The position numbers and the translations under genes are program-made. Below are positions 7,305-16,522 of a stretch of DNA of 64,000 nucleotides, piece by piece (the first letter of the stretch is position 1; the number at the start of each line of letters is the position of its first letter). The DNA comes from Abditibacteriota bacterium (GTDB lineage: Bacteria > Armatimonadota > UBA5829). Where the stretch lies: contig JAFSVJ010000106.1 in NCBI GenBank assembly GCA_017445025.1, forward strand, positions 1-64,000, written 5' to 3'. The notes beneath the pieces are model-generated. The model worked only from the letters and a program-made list of their open reading frames with translations. It had not been told where the DNA came from and made no database searches.

Positions 7305-10103
7305 TTATGGTATAACTATTTTGTATGGCACGGGGGAGTCTACTTTGATATCATATTCTCCGTTTTCAAGTTTTTTCCATTCCACTTTAATATTGCCATG
7401 TGGGGTGGGGTAGGATCCTCTCGCCCATTTAAGGTCTCCGAAGTGAGGATTAATTATAGCTTTCTTAAATCCCGGCTCTGCCGGTTTTATACCAAGGATA
7501 AAACTTGAGAGAAAATATGTGGGAGCTGATGACCAACCGTGGCAGTGGCTTCTTGTAAGTCTGTCACCTTCTTTGGTTCCCATAGACCACAATTCCCAGA
7601 AAGAAGTGGCTCCCTTGTCAAGCATAAATCCCCAGTCTCTTCTCATTATGTTCAAAAAGTCTGTAGCTCTGTTGTCGTTTTGAAGAGCTTCCAAAAGGAA
7701 GAATTCATAGAAAGGGCTTCCCGCTTTTACAAAACCTTTAGGTGGATTGTATAATATCTCTTTTGATCTGACAGCTCTTTCTCCTTCAGCTACTCCTGAC
7801 ATATATGCAACTGTGTGAGTTTGTTGACTGTAAACTTTTGAATGTTCTGTTCCTCTTATACAGTCAGTATATGCGTTCATCTCTTCATTCCACATATATT
7901 TATTAATGGCATCTTTAATGGAATTTGCCAAAGCTCTCCACTCATTTGCCTCTTTATTATATCCTAAACTTTCGGCAAGTCCGGCTGTTTCATTTAAAGC
8001 TAAAACGGCAAAACAGTTGTTATGAGTGATAGAAGCACCACCTGCGGGAGTATCCATAGCTGCCCAGTCAAACATATTCCAAGCTCTAATATAGAATAAA
8101 CCTAAATCATTAATAAAGGATTTTAAACCTTCTGCATTTTTAATGAGATATGTCATTAAATCTTTTGCACCATCTTTGTCACCGGTAAATTTATAATATT
8201 CAACACAACTTCTCATCCAAAGAAAAGTCCATGCGGGAAGAATGTTTTGCCAACCGGAGGGGACCTGTGATTCTGTGATAGGGCTTCTTTCAAGAGATTG
8301 ACCTGTTATCCTTAGCCACCTAAGCCATAGTCTGTTATCACCGTTAACAGCATAATCAACAAGGGATTCGTTTCGGGCATCACCCACCCACAAAGTTTGT
8401 TCATATGTGGGGCAGTCTACATAAGTGTCCAGAGCGCAAGCTCTCATGGTATTGGCACCTATTTCCCACATTTTGTTTAGCAGATAATCGGAGCAAATAA
8501 AGGAGCCTTGATTGTTTTGTTGGTATGCTGAATATGTGGCATTTATACTTCTTATTTTAATGGGTGCAATTAGATTCCTAAATGTTATATAAGTGTATCT
8601 AAAACCTCTTATTTGGAATGTCTTGTATGATTGCCTTCCTTCCTTTGTAATATATCTGAATGAATTTGTCATACCTTCCGCAAAGTTAAATCTCCCGTCA
8701 GGTTGTATAAATTCAAAGTTATGGAAATCTATTATAATACCTTCCGTGGCTACTATTTCAAAGGTTTCATATCCGGTCAAAGCTTTACCATAGTCTAAAC
8801 ATATACGAACATCTCCACCTTCATTAGGTTCAATGGTAGTCCATGTGTTATTTCCCAATAAATATTCTAAAGGTTTAGTATCTAAATTTCCTGTGGCAGT
8901 ATCTGTATAAGATACAATAAAAGGACTGTTTTTCGGAATAAGATCTTGGCTTATCACCTTAAAATATGGTGTGCCTTTGAATTTATCAACTTTAGGAGAT
9001 TTTAAATATTCACAAAGGACTTTTTGAGAGACATTTTCGTCCTTTACATAGAGAATGTTTTGAATTGCTTCGGGGTCGTTAAAGGTTTTTGTTGTATTAA
9101 TTTGTTCTTCAGATAATTCGAAAGGTCCTATAAGAGCGAATTCACCATTACCGGCTTTAAACGATAATTTAGCTTCACATTCAATAGCTATTTGGAAATT
9201 CAACCAGTGATTTGAGCCACTAAAATGGATAATAAAATCATTTTTTCCACCTTTGAGCTGTCCTTTGGCTGAAAATTCTTCATTTATTCCTGAAGCTTTA
9301 GGCTCAAACTTATCTCCGTTTAGGTAGTAAACAATTCCTAAGGGTATGCTTCTAAAAGTTATATCACATTCCTTGTCGGATTCTATAGATGTTCCAATAC
9401 AGAAATTAGCTGTATTAAAGTTAGAGTTTCTGTTGTTTGGAAATATAGCTTCTTTTATATTTAAATTAATGAAATAATCACAGGATTTAACAGTTTCATA
9501 AGATATAATTTTTTGTGGACAAACAGTTTCAAAAGTTAGATTGGGAATGTTTTTATATTCAAGATTATTATGAATACCGTCCTTGGCAGGTCTTATTTGA
9601 GTAGCCATATCCCAAGAGCTGTCGTCATAATTTAAATCTCTCCAACCATCATCATTTGAAGCGTCAAAAATCTCTTCAAAACTTTCTTGGCAAGATATCC
9701 TGACTGTTTCACTTACATAACAGCTATCTTTTTGTGCTTTAAAAGTATTATCACTGACAATAGTTTCATTTTCAAGTGATAGTTCACAATATAAACCTTC
9801 CGGTGTTGAAATATATTGAAAAGTGGAAGTGTTGTAATGATTTACAAGAACTGCAATAAGATTTTCCCCTTTTTGTAAATAAGGAGATATATCATAAATA
9901 TCATAGTTGTAATGGTTTGCCCAACATCTGCCCGGTCCAAAACCTAAAAATTCTCCGTTAACATATAATGCGTATCTTGTGTCAGCGGTGATTTCAAGAT
10001 CTGCTTTTCCGCCGGAATAGCTGAAAGTCTTTCTAAATCGGACAAATCTGTTAAATTCGGGTGTTTTGTCTTTTGTCCAAATCCAAGATCCTGTTAAATT
10101 CAT
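7305..10103 (-). CDS. GH78-like alpha-L-rhamnosidase family protein
   Basis: The start is ATG 10103 (MNLTGSWIWT), preceded by AAAGGAAAA; an upstream in-frame codon at 10139 lacks a site. The 932-residue protein has the GH78 layout. It begins with N-terminal beta-domains (ADTRYALYVNGEFLGFGPG is typical), followed by a carbohydrate-binding-like beta-sandwich, an (alpha/alpha)6 barrel and a C-terminal beta domain. The barrel motif DCPTYEQTLWVGDARNE matches the DCPTRE...GDA catalytic signature, with Asp, Glu and Asp present. There is no signal peptide, so it probably acts in the cytoplasm on imported oligosaccharides. Substrate specificity within this broad family cannot be fixed from the sequence. 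No transporter is nearby. Confidence 0.85.
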   Translation of the reverse strand: MNLTGSWIWTKDKTPEFNRFVRFRKTFSYSGGKADLEITADTRYALYVNGEFLGFGPGRCWANHYNYDIYDISPYLQKGENLIAVLVNHYNTSTFQYISTPEGLYCELSLENETIVSDNTFKAQKDSCYVSETVRISCQESFEEIFDASNDDGWRDLNYDDSSWDMATQIRPAKDGIHNNLEYKNIPNLTFETVCPQKIISYETVKSCDYFINLNIKEAIFPNNRNSNFNTANFCIGTSIESDKECDITFRSIPLGIVYYLNGDKFEPKASGINEEFSAKGQLKGGKNDFIIHFSGSNHWLNFQIAIECEAKLSFKAGNGEFALIGPFELSEEQINTTKTFNDPEAIQNILYVKDENVSQKVLCEYLKSPKVDKFKGTPYFKVISQDLIPKNSPFIVSYTDTATGNLDTKPLEYLLGNNTWTTIEPNEGGDVRICLDYGKALTGYETFEIVATEGIIIDFHNFEFIQPDGRFNFAEGMTNSFRYITKEGRQSYKTFQIRGFRYTYITFRNLIAPIKIRSINATYSAYQQNNQGSFICSDYLLNKMWEIGANTMRACALDTYVDCPTYEQTLWVGDARNESLVDYAVNGDNRLWLRWLRITGQSLERSPITESQVPSGWQNILPAWTFLWMRSCVEYYKFTGDKDGAKDLMTYLIKNAEGLKSFINDLGLFYIRAWNMFDWAAMDTPAGGASITHNNCFAVLALNETAGLAESLGYNKEANEWRALANSIKDAINKYMWNEEMNAYTDCIRGTEHSKVYSQQTHTVAYMSGVAEGERAVRSKEILYNPPKGFVKAGSPFYEFFLLEALQNDNRATDFLNIMRRDWGFMLDKGATSFWELWSMGTKEGDRLTRSHCHGWSSAPTYFLSSFILGIKPAEPGFKKAIINPHFGDLKWARGSYPTPHGNIKVEWKKLENGEYDIKVDSPVPYKIVIP

Positions 10104-10175
10104 ATTGTTTTCCTTTATATTTAAAATAGCAATGCACAATTACTCTAAATCACAAATTATTAATCTTGTGATTTT

Positions 10176-10206
10176 AAAAAAAAGTGGTGTCAAACACCAC
10201 TTTTTG
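10176..10206 (-). terminator. Terminator after ftsZ
   Basis: AAAAAGTGGTG and CACCACTTTTT form a perfect 11-bp stem with a TCAAA loop directly after the ftsZ stop. On the minus strand it is followed by a T-rich tract, so it should end the ftsA-ftsZ transcript. Confidence 0.9.
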
Positions 10207-10208
10207 TA

Positions 10209-11330
10209 TTAGTCTTTTTTATTTAAAAAATCCGGGATGGTAAACTTTGAAGAGAAATTGGGTTGTGGCTCAAAGCTTGCTTGTTTGTTATCATTTTTCT
10301 GTTCGTTTCTTTGGCCTTGGCTTCTCCAACTTGGTGAACCACCTGTTTGAACTTTTCTGACAATGGGAGTGTCAAAACCTGTGGCAACAACGGTCACCTT
10401 AATTTGATCGCCTAAGGATTCGTCGTAAACAACACCGAATATAACTTCTACATTGTCAATATTGGTCTTGTTGTAAATGATTTCCATAGCGTCGTTGATT
10501 TCTTGGAGAGACATATCTTCGCTACCTGTAATGTTAACCAACATGCCTGTAGCACCGTCGATAGATTTCTCAAGAAGTTTGGATTCACAAGCTCTTTCAG
10601 CAGCACGAACAGCTCTGTCTTCACCGGATTCGATACCGATACCCATAAGAGCACTACCTTTGTTCTTCATAATGTTTTGAACATCGGCAAAGTCCACGTT
10701 AATCATACCGGGAACAACTATAATATCGGAAATACCACTGACACCCTGTCTTAAAACATCATCGGATACTTTAAGAGCATTTTGGAAAGTAATTTTCTTG
10801 TCACAAACTTCTTTAAGTTTGTCGTTGGGAATGGTGATTAAGGTGTCTACGGATTCCTTCATATTGCGGATTCCTTCTTCAGCCTTTTTCTTTTTTATTG
10901 GTCCTTCCCAAGTAAATGGTTTTGTGACTATACCAATGGTTAAGATATCCATCTCTTTGGATAATTGTGCAATAACAGGAGCAGCACCTGTTCCTGTTCC
11001 ACCACCCATACCGGCAGTAATGAAAACCATATCGCAACCTTTCAGTTGTTCGCTGATTTCGTTTTTGCTTTCTTCGGCAGCTTGACGACCGATTTCAGGG
11101 TTGGCTCCGGCACCTAATCCTCTTGTAAGGTTTTCACCAATGGCGAGTTTATTGTCACAGGGTGATAAGTCAAGAATGTGCTGATCTGTATTTACTACAA
11201 GAAATTCAACACCTGCAATACCTTCTCTTATCATTTGGTGAACGGCGTTCATACCTCCACCACCTACACCGATAACTTTGATTTTGGTGTATTTACCTGT
11301 ATCCAAAATGTCCATAAGATTGTCTGTCAT
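10209..11330 (-). CDS. ftsZ: Cell division protein FtsZ
   Basis: FtsZ is the tubulin-like GTPase that polymerises into the cytokinetic ring at midcell. The protein has the N-terminal GTPase domain with IGVGGGGMNAV (residues 20-30) and the tubulin signature GGGTGTGAAP (109-118), the synergy-loop region, an acidic/polar linker from about residue 325, and the conserved C-terminal peptide FTIPDFLNKKD that binds FtsA. The length of 373 is normal. The start has an AGAGGAAAA site. It lies 31 bp after ftsA, the usual ftsA-ftsZ order, and both probably share the promoter at 12590-12619. Confidence 0.98.
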   Translation of the reverse strand: MTDNLMDILDTGKYTKIKVIGVGGGGMNAVHQMIREGIAGVEFLVVNTDQHILDLSPCDNKLAIGENLTRGLGAGANPEIGRQAAEESKNEISEQLKGCDMVFITAGMGGGTGTGAAPVIAQLSKEMDILTIGIVTKPFTWEGPIKKKKAEEGIRNMKESVDTLITIPNDKLKEVCDKKITFQNALKVSDDVLRQGVSGISDIIVVPGMINVDFADVQNIMKNKGSALMGIGIESGEDRAVRAAERACESKLLEKSIDGATGMLVNITGSEDMSLQEINDAMEIIYNKTNIDNVEVIFGVVYDESLGDQIKVTVVATGFDTPIVRKVQTGGSPSWRSQGQRNEQKNDNKQASFEPQPNFSSKFTIPDFLNKKD

Positions 11331-11361
11331 GTTTTTTCCTCTTATAAAACGAATTTATATT

Positions 11362-12555
11362 CTATTTTAATAAATTTTCAATAAAACTTTTGATATTAAA
11401 GAGTATGCCGTAAATATCAAATTTTGGAGACTCTATGTCGTCTGAGGCTATGTGCATCATACCGAAACAAGTTGCCCATTTATTGCTCATAAGGTCCGGC
11501 GATTTGGTTTCGTTAAGCTTTCCTATTTTTACTCTGTGAAGGCCCCAAACTCTGTTGGCAAGGTTTTTAATGCCTTGGAGATGACTTAAACCACCGGAAA
11601 GAGTTATGGCATGAACTTTAATATTATTATTTTCAAATATAGTGCGAAGAGTGACAAATAATTGTTTAATGAGATCTTCTAAAATTTTGTTTAAAAAACC
11701 AACTGTAACCACACTTTTTGCACCGTATATGTCTATAAATGATACGGGTGCTTGAGAATCCACCTGTAATAGATTGGCGTTTTCCTTATAAATATAGTAG
11801 GCATCTTTATATCTCAAATGAAGGAGAGCTGATAGGGCTTCTATAAAATCCCCTATACCCATATTTAATGTAAAGCAGAGAGTAATGTTTCCGCTTGTGT
11901 AGCAAACCACATCTGTGGTGGAATAACCAATATCTATAAGACAGGAGCCTAAACTTTTCTCTTGACTTGTAAGAAGTATCTCGCCTTGTGCAACAGCACC
12001 TGGAATAATACTGGTAGCTGAAAGACCGCAAGAGGAGAGTATATTTTCTATGTTGTCAAGATAACGTTTGTCTATCTTAACCAAAAAATCTTCTGCTTCA
12101 ATGGATTTGGCTTCCATGAGCAAGGGATCCGTCACCTCAAGTTTGTTGTCGATAATATATTTGTTTGTTCGTAGATATATTACCTCTTCACTTTGGGATA
12201 ACTTTGATAATATGTTTTCGTTAATGTTTTTTAAGATAGGTGCGTTAATTACTACGGGACGATCAAATTCTTCCCGTGAATGGAAAGTTTGTGAAATAAG
12301 CTTGTCGTTATTTATATTAACAAATGTGTTTTCGGGAATGCCTATTTCTAAAGCTTCGAAAGCTTCTTTAAAGGTTTTGGAAATACACCTTTCCGGATGA
12401 TGATTGTTTAAATCAGACTCTTCCACCTTTCTTATAAGGTGCTTAACAGGCTTAATCTCTTTGGTGACTTTATCATTTTCAAATACTATAAGTTTAATAT
12501 ATTCACTGCCGATATCAGCAGAAAGATACTTATTGCCCGATTCCAAAATAATCAC
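11362..12555 (-). CDS. ftsA: Cell division protein FtsA
   Basis: FtsA is the actin-like ATPase that tethers FtsZ to the membrane and recruits the divisome. The actin fold shows phosphate loop 1 (YLSADIGSEYIKL), a second phosphate loop (GSCLIDIGYSTTDVVCY) and the adenosine motif (ITLSGGLSHLQGI). It ends in a short amphipathic helix (FNIKSFIENLLK), as expected for membrane binding. The GTG at 12555 sits too close to AAAAGGTG; a TTG at 12546 would have better spacing, so the start is uncertain by three codons. It is first in the ftsA-ftsZ operon. Confidence 0.93.
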   Translation of the reverse strand: MIILESGNKYLSADIGSEYIKLIVFENDKVTKEIKPVKHLIRKVEESDLNNHHPERCISKTFKEAFEALEIGIPENTFVNINNDKLISQTFHSREEFDRPVVINAPILKNINENILSKLSQSEEVIYLRTNKYIIDNKLEVTDPLLMEAKSIEAEDFLVKIDKRYLDNIENILSSCGLSATSIIPGAVAQGEILLTSQEKSLGSCLIDIGYSTTDVVCYTSGNITLCFTLNMGIGDFIEALSALLHLRYKDAYYIYKENANLLQVDSQAPVSFIDIYGAKSVVTVGFLNKILEDLIKQLFVTLRTIFENNNIKVHAITLSGGLSHLQGIKNLANRVWGLHRVKIGKLNETKSPDLMSNKWATCFGMMHIASDDIESPKFDIYGILFNIKSFIENLLK

Positions 12556-12589
12556 CTTTTGGATTTATTAAATTATATACACACTATAT

Positions 12590-12619
12590 ATTATAATATA
12601 TTTTAACATAAAATGTCAA
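12590..12619 (-). promoter_or_regulatory. Promoter for ftsA-ftsZ
   Basis: On the minus strand, TTGACA (12614-12619) and TATAAT (12590-12595) are separated by 18 bp, both perfect consensus hexamers, 35 bp before the ftsA start. Confidence 0.75.
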
Positions 12620-12673
12620 CTTTTAAATCAAAAAATATAAATAAATATTATTTTTTTGATTTATTATTATAAT

Positions 12674-12703
12674 TTGAAAAAAGACCATAAAATATGATAT
12701 AAT
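12674..12703 (+). promoter_or_regulatory. Promoter for coaX-dusB and downstream genes
   Basis: TTGAAA (12674-12679), an 18-bp spacer and TATAAT (12698-12703) preceded by TGA give an extended -10 promoter, 43 bp before the coaX start. It diverges from the ftsA promoter. Confidence 0.75.
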
Positions 12704-12746
12704 ATTAATAAGTGTATTTATAAAAATGATTAAATGGAGAATTGAA

Positions 12747-13520
12747 TTGCTTCTTGCAATAGATGTGGGAAACACCAATATATCTTTTGGAGTTTACGAT
12801 AAAGAAAAATATGTTATAACCTTTAGAATAAACACTCATCCTGTTAGGACTGCTGATGAGTATTATGCCCTTTTGTCTTCTTTGTTTGAAAGTAGGCATA
12901 TTGATATAAATGACATTGACGGAGTTATTTTAGCATCCGTTGTGCCTGTGACCCACGAAGCGCTTATACGACTTTCTCGAAAGCATTTTAAGTGTGAACC
13001 CATAATACTTTCTTCCAAGTTGGATTTAGGATTTAACATAAAATATAAGCCTGCATCTGCTGTTGGGGCGGATCGCTTGGCTAATGCCATTGCAGCACAT
13101 TCATTATATAACCAAAACGTCATTGTGGTAGATTTTGGCACTGCCACAACTTTTGATGTTATAGACAAAGCCGGGGATTATTTGGGTGGTGCCATTGTTC
13201 CCGGTATTCAAATATCTCTTGATGCTTTATTCCAGCGAGCTTCAAAGCTTACGGAAATTGAGTTAGTTGCCCCTAAGGTTGCTATAGGAATGGATACGGA
13301 GGAAGCTTTGCTTTCCGGTGTTATTTATGGATATGCCGGTCAGATTGATGCCATAATCAGCAAGATTACAGAAGAGTTGTGTGAAAAGCCTTGGGTTATT
13401 GCTACAGGGGGCCAGTCTTATATTATTGCGGAACACACTAAGTATATTGACGAGGCCATTGATAGTCTTACATTAGATGGATTAAATATTTTATATAACA
13501 GGATTAAAAATGGTTCCTAA
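12747..13520 (+). CDS. coaX: Type III pantothenate kinase
   Basis: CoaX phosphorylates pantothenate, the first step of coenzyme A synthesis. It is an acetate/actin-superfamily kinase with the phosphate loop LAIDVGNTNISFG at the very N-terminus, GADRLANAIAA in the middle, VVDFGTATTFDVI, and GGAIVPGIQIS. The TTG at 12747 is chosen because GGAGA lies six bases upstream and the resulting N-terminus (MLLAIDVGNTN) is canonical; the ATG at 12726 has no site and adds an atypical leader. It overlaps dusB by 11 bp, which implies translational coupling. CoaX-dus pairs of this kind are seen in other bacteria. Confidence 0.95.
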   Translation: MLLAIDVGNTNISFGVYDKEKYVITFRINTHPVRTADEYYALLSSLFESRHIDINDIDGVILASVVPVTHEALIRLSRKHFKCEPIILSSKLDLGFNIKYKPASAVGADRLANAIAAHSLYNQNVIVVDFGTATTFDVIDKAGDYLGGAIVPGIQISLDALFQRASKLTEIELVAPKVAIGMDTEEALLSGVIYGYAGQIDAIISKITEELCEKPWVIATGGQSYIIAEHTKYIDEAIDSLTLDGLNILYNRIKNGS

Positions 13521-14487
13521 TCTTAAAATAGGGAACATTACATTATCTTCGCCACTTGTTCTTGCACCTATGGCAGGGGTCACTAATCACGCTTTTCGTT
13601 ATATGTGTAAAAAAAAAGGTGGAGTAGGGCTCATTTACAGTGAAATGTTTTCATCATACGCCATTAAGTTTCGAGACCCAAAAACCATTTCCATGCTTGA
13701 TTGGACAGAGGAAGAGCATCCAATATCTGCTCAAATCTTTGGTGGAGATCCGGAAACCTGTGCCATAGGTGCAGGATTTTTAGAAAGTAATTATGCGGAT
13801 ATTATAGACATTAACTTTGGGTGTCCTGTGCCTAAGGTGGCCCGTAGTGGAAGTGGGGCTTCTTTGCTAAAAGACTTATCTAAGGTTGCTCCCATTATAT
13901 CAGAAGTTCGAAAAGAGGTGTCCTGTCCTTTAACGGTAAAAACTCGTTTAGGGTGGTGGCGTGGTAAGTCTACTATTGCTGAATTTATAAAAATTGCTCA
14001 AGATTGTGGAGTTGATGCTATAGCTGTTCATGGTCGTTTTGCAGAGGAAAAATATACAGGTTCAGCCCATTGGGATTCTATAGCGGAGGTTAGGGAAATA
14101 TGTTCTGTTCCTCTAATAGCCAACGGAGATGTGGTGGACGGTTCTTCTTGTCTCAAACTCTTTAAAGAAACCGGGTGTGACGGTGTTATGGTTGGAAGAG
14201 CCTCTCATGGAAGGCCTTGGATATTCAAACATATTCTTCACTATTTACAGACAGGAGAGATTTTGCCTGAGCCTTCTTTTAAAGAAAGGATAGAAATGGC
14301 ACGGGAGCATAACCAAATATTAAGGCAATTTCACGGAGACAGGCGGGCATCCAAAGAAATGCGGGGAGTGGTGGCTATGTATATTAAAGGGTTTGACCAT
14401 TCCGCTCAAATCAGAAATATGATTATGCAGTCTAAATCCACTTTTGAGATTGAAGATATATTGGATAAGTTGATATCGCAAATTTGA
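13510..14487 (+). CDS. dusB: tRNA-dihydrouridine synthase (Dus family)
   Basis: This flavoenzyme reduces uridines in the tRNA D-loop. The TIM barrel starts with PLVLAPMAGVTNHAFR (FMN contact) and carries the catalytic Cys in INFGCPVPKVARSGSGA. It also has KTRLGW and the phosphate-binding GDVVDG and GVMVGRASHGRPW segments. A helical tRNA-binding domain follows (residues about 240-325). The length of 325 fits DusB/Dus of Gram-positive type. The ATG overlaps the coaX end. Which D-loop positions it modifies cannot be read from the sequence. Confidence 0.93.
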   Translation: MVPNLKIGNITLSSPLVLAPMAGVTNHAFRYMCKKKGGVGLIYSEMFSSYAIKFRDPKTISMLDWTEEEHPISAQIFGGDPETCAIGAGFLESNYADIIDINFGCPVPKVARSGSGASLLKDLSKVAPIISEVRKEVSCPLTVKTRLGWWRGKSTIAEFIKIAQDCGVDAIAVHGRFAEEKYTGSAHWDSIAEVREICSVPLIANGDVVDGSSCLKLFKETGCDGVMVGRASHGRPWIFKHILHYLQTGEILPEPSFKERIEMAREHNQILRQFHGDRRASKEMRGVVAMYIKGFDHSAQIRNMIMQSKSTFEIEDILDKLISQI

Positions 14488-14499
14488 TAAAAGCAGAAA

Positions 14500-15417
14500 A
14501 TGAAAAGAATTGTTTCGGTTAGTTTAGGGTCATCAAAAAGAAATAAAAACTCTCACTGTGTTCTTTTAGGACAGGAATATTCCATTGAAAGGCACGGAGT
14601 TGATGGGGATTTAAATAAATTTAAAGAAAAACTTTTGGAATTAGATGGAAAGGTGGAAGCCATTGGTTTAGGGGGTATTGACCTTTATCTTTGGACTGCT
14701 AAAAAACGATATACAATAAGAGATGCTAAAAAGTTGGCAGATTGTGTAAAAAACACTCCTGTTGTGGATGGTAGCGGTATCAAAAATACCATTGAGCGAA
14801 TGACAATTTCATGGCTTTCTGAAAATAATATCATAGATTTTTCTCTTTCTACAGCGCTTATGGTTTGTGGTCTTGATCGTTTCGGTATGGCTCAATCACT
14901 TTCTGAGGTTTGTTCAAAGGTTATATACGGTGATGCCATGTTTGCTCTTGGTATTCCCATAAAAATAAATTCTTACAAATCTCTTTGTGTCATAGCTACT
15001 TTACTTTTGCCTTTCTTTTGTAACATACCATTCAAATGGTTATATCCCACAGGCAACAAACAGAGTGAGCATATAGAAAAATACACTTCCACTTTTGCAT
15101 CATGTGATATTATTTGTGGAGATTATCTTTACATAAACAAATATTTGCCTTCTCCCCAATCGGGAGCACTTAAAGATAAGACAATTATTACCAATACTCT
15201 TACCACTGAGGATGTTTTAAATCTTAAAGAAAGAGGAGTTAAACTTATTGTTTCCACCACTCCTCAATTTGACGGAAGAAATTTCGGAACAAATGTTCTT
15301 GAAGGTATTATGACATCTATCTTAGGTAAAAGTATTTATGACGCATCAGATGAAGAAATTAAAGATATATTAACAAAATTAAATTGGAAACCAACCATAG
15401 TTTACAGCAAGGAATAA
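14500..15417 (+). CDS. Conserved protein of unknown function, partner of the AAR-like enzyme
   Basis: A 305-residue soluble protein beginning MKRIVSVSLGSS, with glycine-rich GLGGIDLYL and VVDGSGIKNTIER segments and conserved SPQSGALKDKTIIT near residue 220. I recall relatives named quinate 5-dehydrogenase in databases and found beside reductase-like genes in other bacteria, but no Rossmann GxGxxG or shikimate-dehydrogenase motif is visible, so I do not adopt that name. It lies 12 bp after dusB and its stop is one base before the next ATG. This tight pairing suggests that it works with the AAR-like enzyme. Confidence 0.7.
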   Translation: MKRIVSVSLGSSKRNKNSHCVLLGQEYSIERHGVDGDLNKFKEKLLELDGKVEAIGLGGIDLYLWTAKKRYTIRDAKKLADCVKNTPVVDGSGIKNTIERMTISWLSENNIIDFSLSTALMVCGLDRFGMAQSLSEVCSKVIYGDAMFALGIPIKINSYKSLCVIATLLLPFFCNIPFKWLYPTGNKQSEHIEKYTSTFASCDIICGDYLYINKYLPSPQSGALKDKTIITNTLTTEDVLNLKERGVKLIVSTTPQFDGRNFGTNVLEGIMTSILGKSIYDASDEEIKDILTKLNWKPTIVYSKE

Positions 15418-15418
15418 T

Positions 15419-16501
15419 ATGGAAAGATTTGGATTTATAATCCATCCTATATCAGCTAAGAAGGATGTGGCAAGGAAATATCCCATAGCCAAGTATTTGC
15501 CTGAAAGTTTTATTGAATGGGTAATGACATACAAAAGTCCTGTTTTTGTTTCTCGTATCGAAGGTGTTAAATCTCTGACGGGAACAGAAGCGGAAGGTGT
15601 TTTTGTAGGTTGTCCCCTTTGCACTCGTCAGTTTATGACTTTATCCCCTGAGTTCTGTTATAAAAGGATTATCCAAACAGTCAAACTGGCAGAGGAGAAC
15701 GGAGCCAAAATTTGTGGTCTGGGGGCATTTACTTCCGTAGTCGGTGACGGTGGAATAACCATAGCCAAAAACTCTAATATAGCCATTACCACAGGTAATT
15801 CTTACACTATTTCTACTGCCATTGACGGGTCCTTGAACGGTGCAAAGGAATTGGGAAAGGATCCTAAAACCTCTCAGGTTGCCATTGTGGGGGCTGCCGG
15901 TTCCATTGGTAGAGTTTGTGCTATGATATATTCAAATATAGCCAAGAATATAACTCTCATTGGTAGAAATCCGGAAAAGCTTGAGGTTGTTAAAAATGAA
16001 TTAAATCCAAATTGTAATATTACAATAACCAACAATGTGGAAGAAGGTATTAGGGATGCGGATATAGTTGTCACCGTATCCAGTGCTGTTGACAGTATAA
16101 TTGAACCTTCTTTCATAAAGACCGGATCGGTTATTTGCGATGTTGCTCGTCCTCGGGATGTTTCTGTAAAGGTTGCCAAAGAAAGAGACGATGTTCTCGT
16201 TATAGAAGGTGGAGTTGTTAAGGTTCCCGGTGATGTGGACTTTCACTTCAATTTTGGTTTTCCTCCCAAAACAGCTTATGCTTGTATGAGTGAGACCATG
16301 ATTCTTGCTCTTGAAGGTAAATATGAAAACTTTTCTCTGGGAAAAGAATTATCCGTGGAAAAGGTTAATGAAATAAAAGCTTTAGCTGAAAAACATGGAT
16401 TTATACTTGACGGATATAGGAGTTTTGAAAAAGCTCTATCTAAAGAGGATATTTTAAAAATAAAGCAAAAAGCAGAAAGCAAAATGCAAAATGTAAAATA
16501 A
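15419..16501 (+). CDS. Acyl-ACP reductase-like NAD(P)-dependent oxidoreductase
   Basis: The protein aligns by eye with cyanobacterial long-chain acyl-ACP reductase (AAR). It has ICGLGAFTSVVGDGG (residues 98-112), a TTGNSYT segment (124-130), a Rossmann motif VGAAGSIGRVC (157-167), VICDVARPRDVS, and AYACMSETMILALEGKYENF. In this last segment Cys289 matches the catalytic Cys (Cys294) that carries the acyl thioester in AAR. AAR releases fatty aldehydes, but the substrate here is unknown and could be another thioester or a small acid. No aldehyde-deformylating oxygenase gene is nearby. The last dozen codons run into an AAAGCAGAAAGCA repeat, so the C-terminus may be repeat-derived. It is followed by pyrR after 21 bp. 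Confidence 0.75.
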   Translation: MERFGFIIHPISAKKDVARKYPIAKYLPESFIEWVMTYKSPVFVSRIEGVKSLTGTEAEGVFVGCPLCTRQFMTLSPEFCYKRIIQTVKLAEENGAKICGLGAFTSVVGDGGITIAKNSNIAITTGNSYTISTAIDGSLNGAKELGKDPKTSQVAIVGAAGSIGRVCAMIYSNIAKNITLIGRNPEKLEVVKNELNPNCNITITNNVEEGIRDADIVVTVSSAVDSIIEPSFIKTGSVICDVARPRDVSVKVAKERDDVLVIEGGVVKVPGDVDFHFNFGFPPKTAYACMSETMILALEGKYENFSLGKELSVEKVNEIKALAEKHGFILDGYRSFEKALSKEDILKIKQKAESKMQNVK

Positions 16502-16522
16502 ATAAAGCAGAACGATTAAATT

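Noticed and set aside
14500-15417. Naming the gene as a quinate or shikimate dehydrogenase
   Set aside because: I recall this label in databases, but no dehydrogenase motif can be seen in the sequence.
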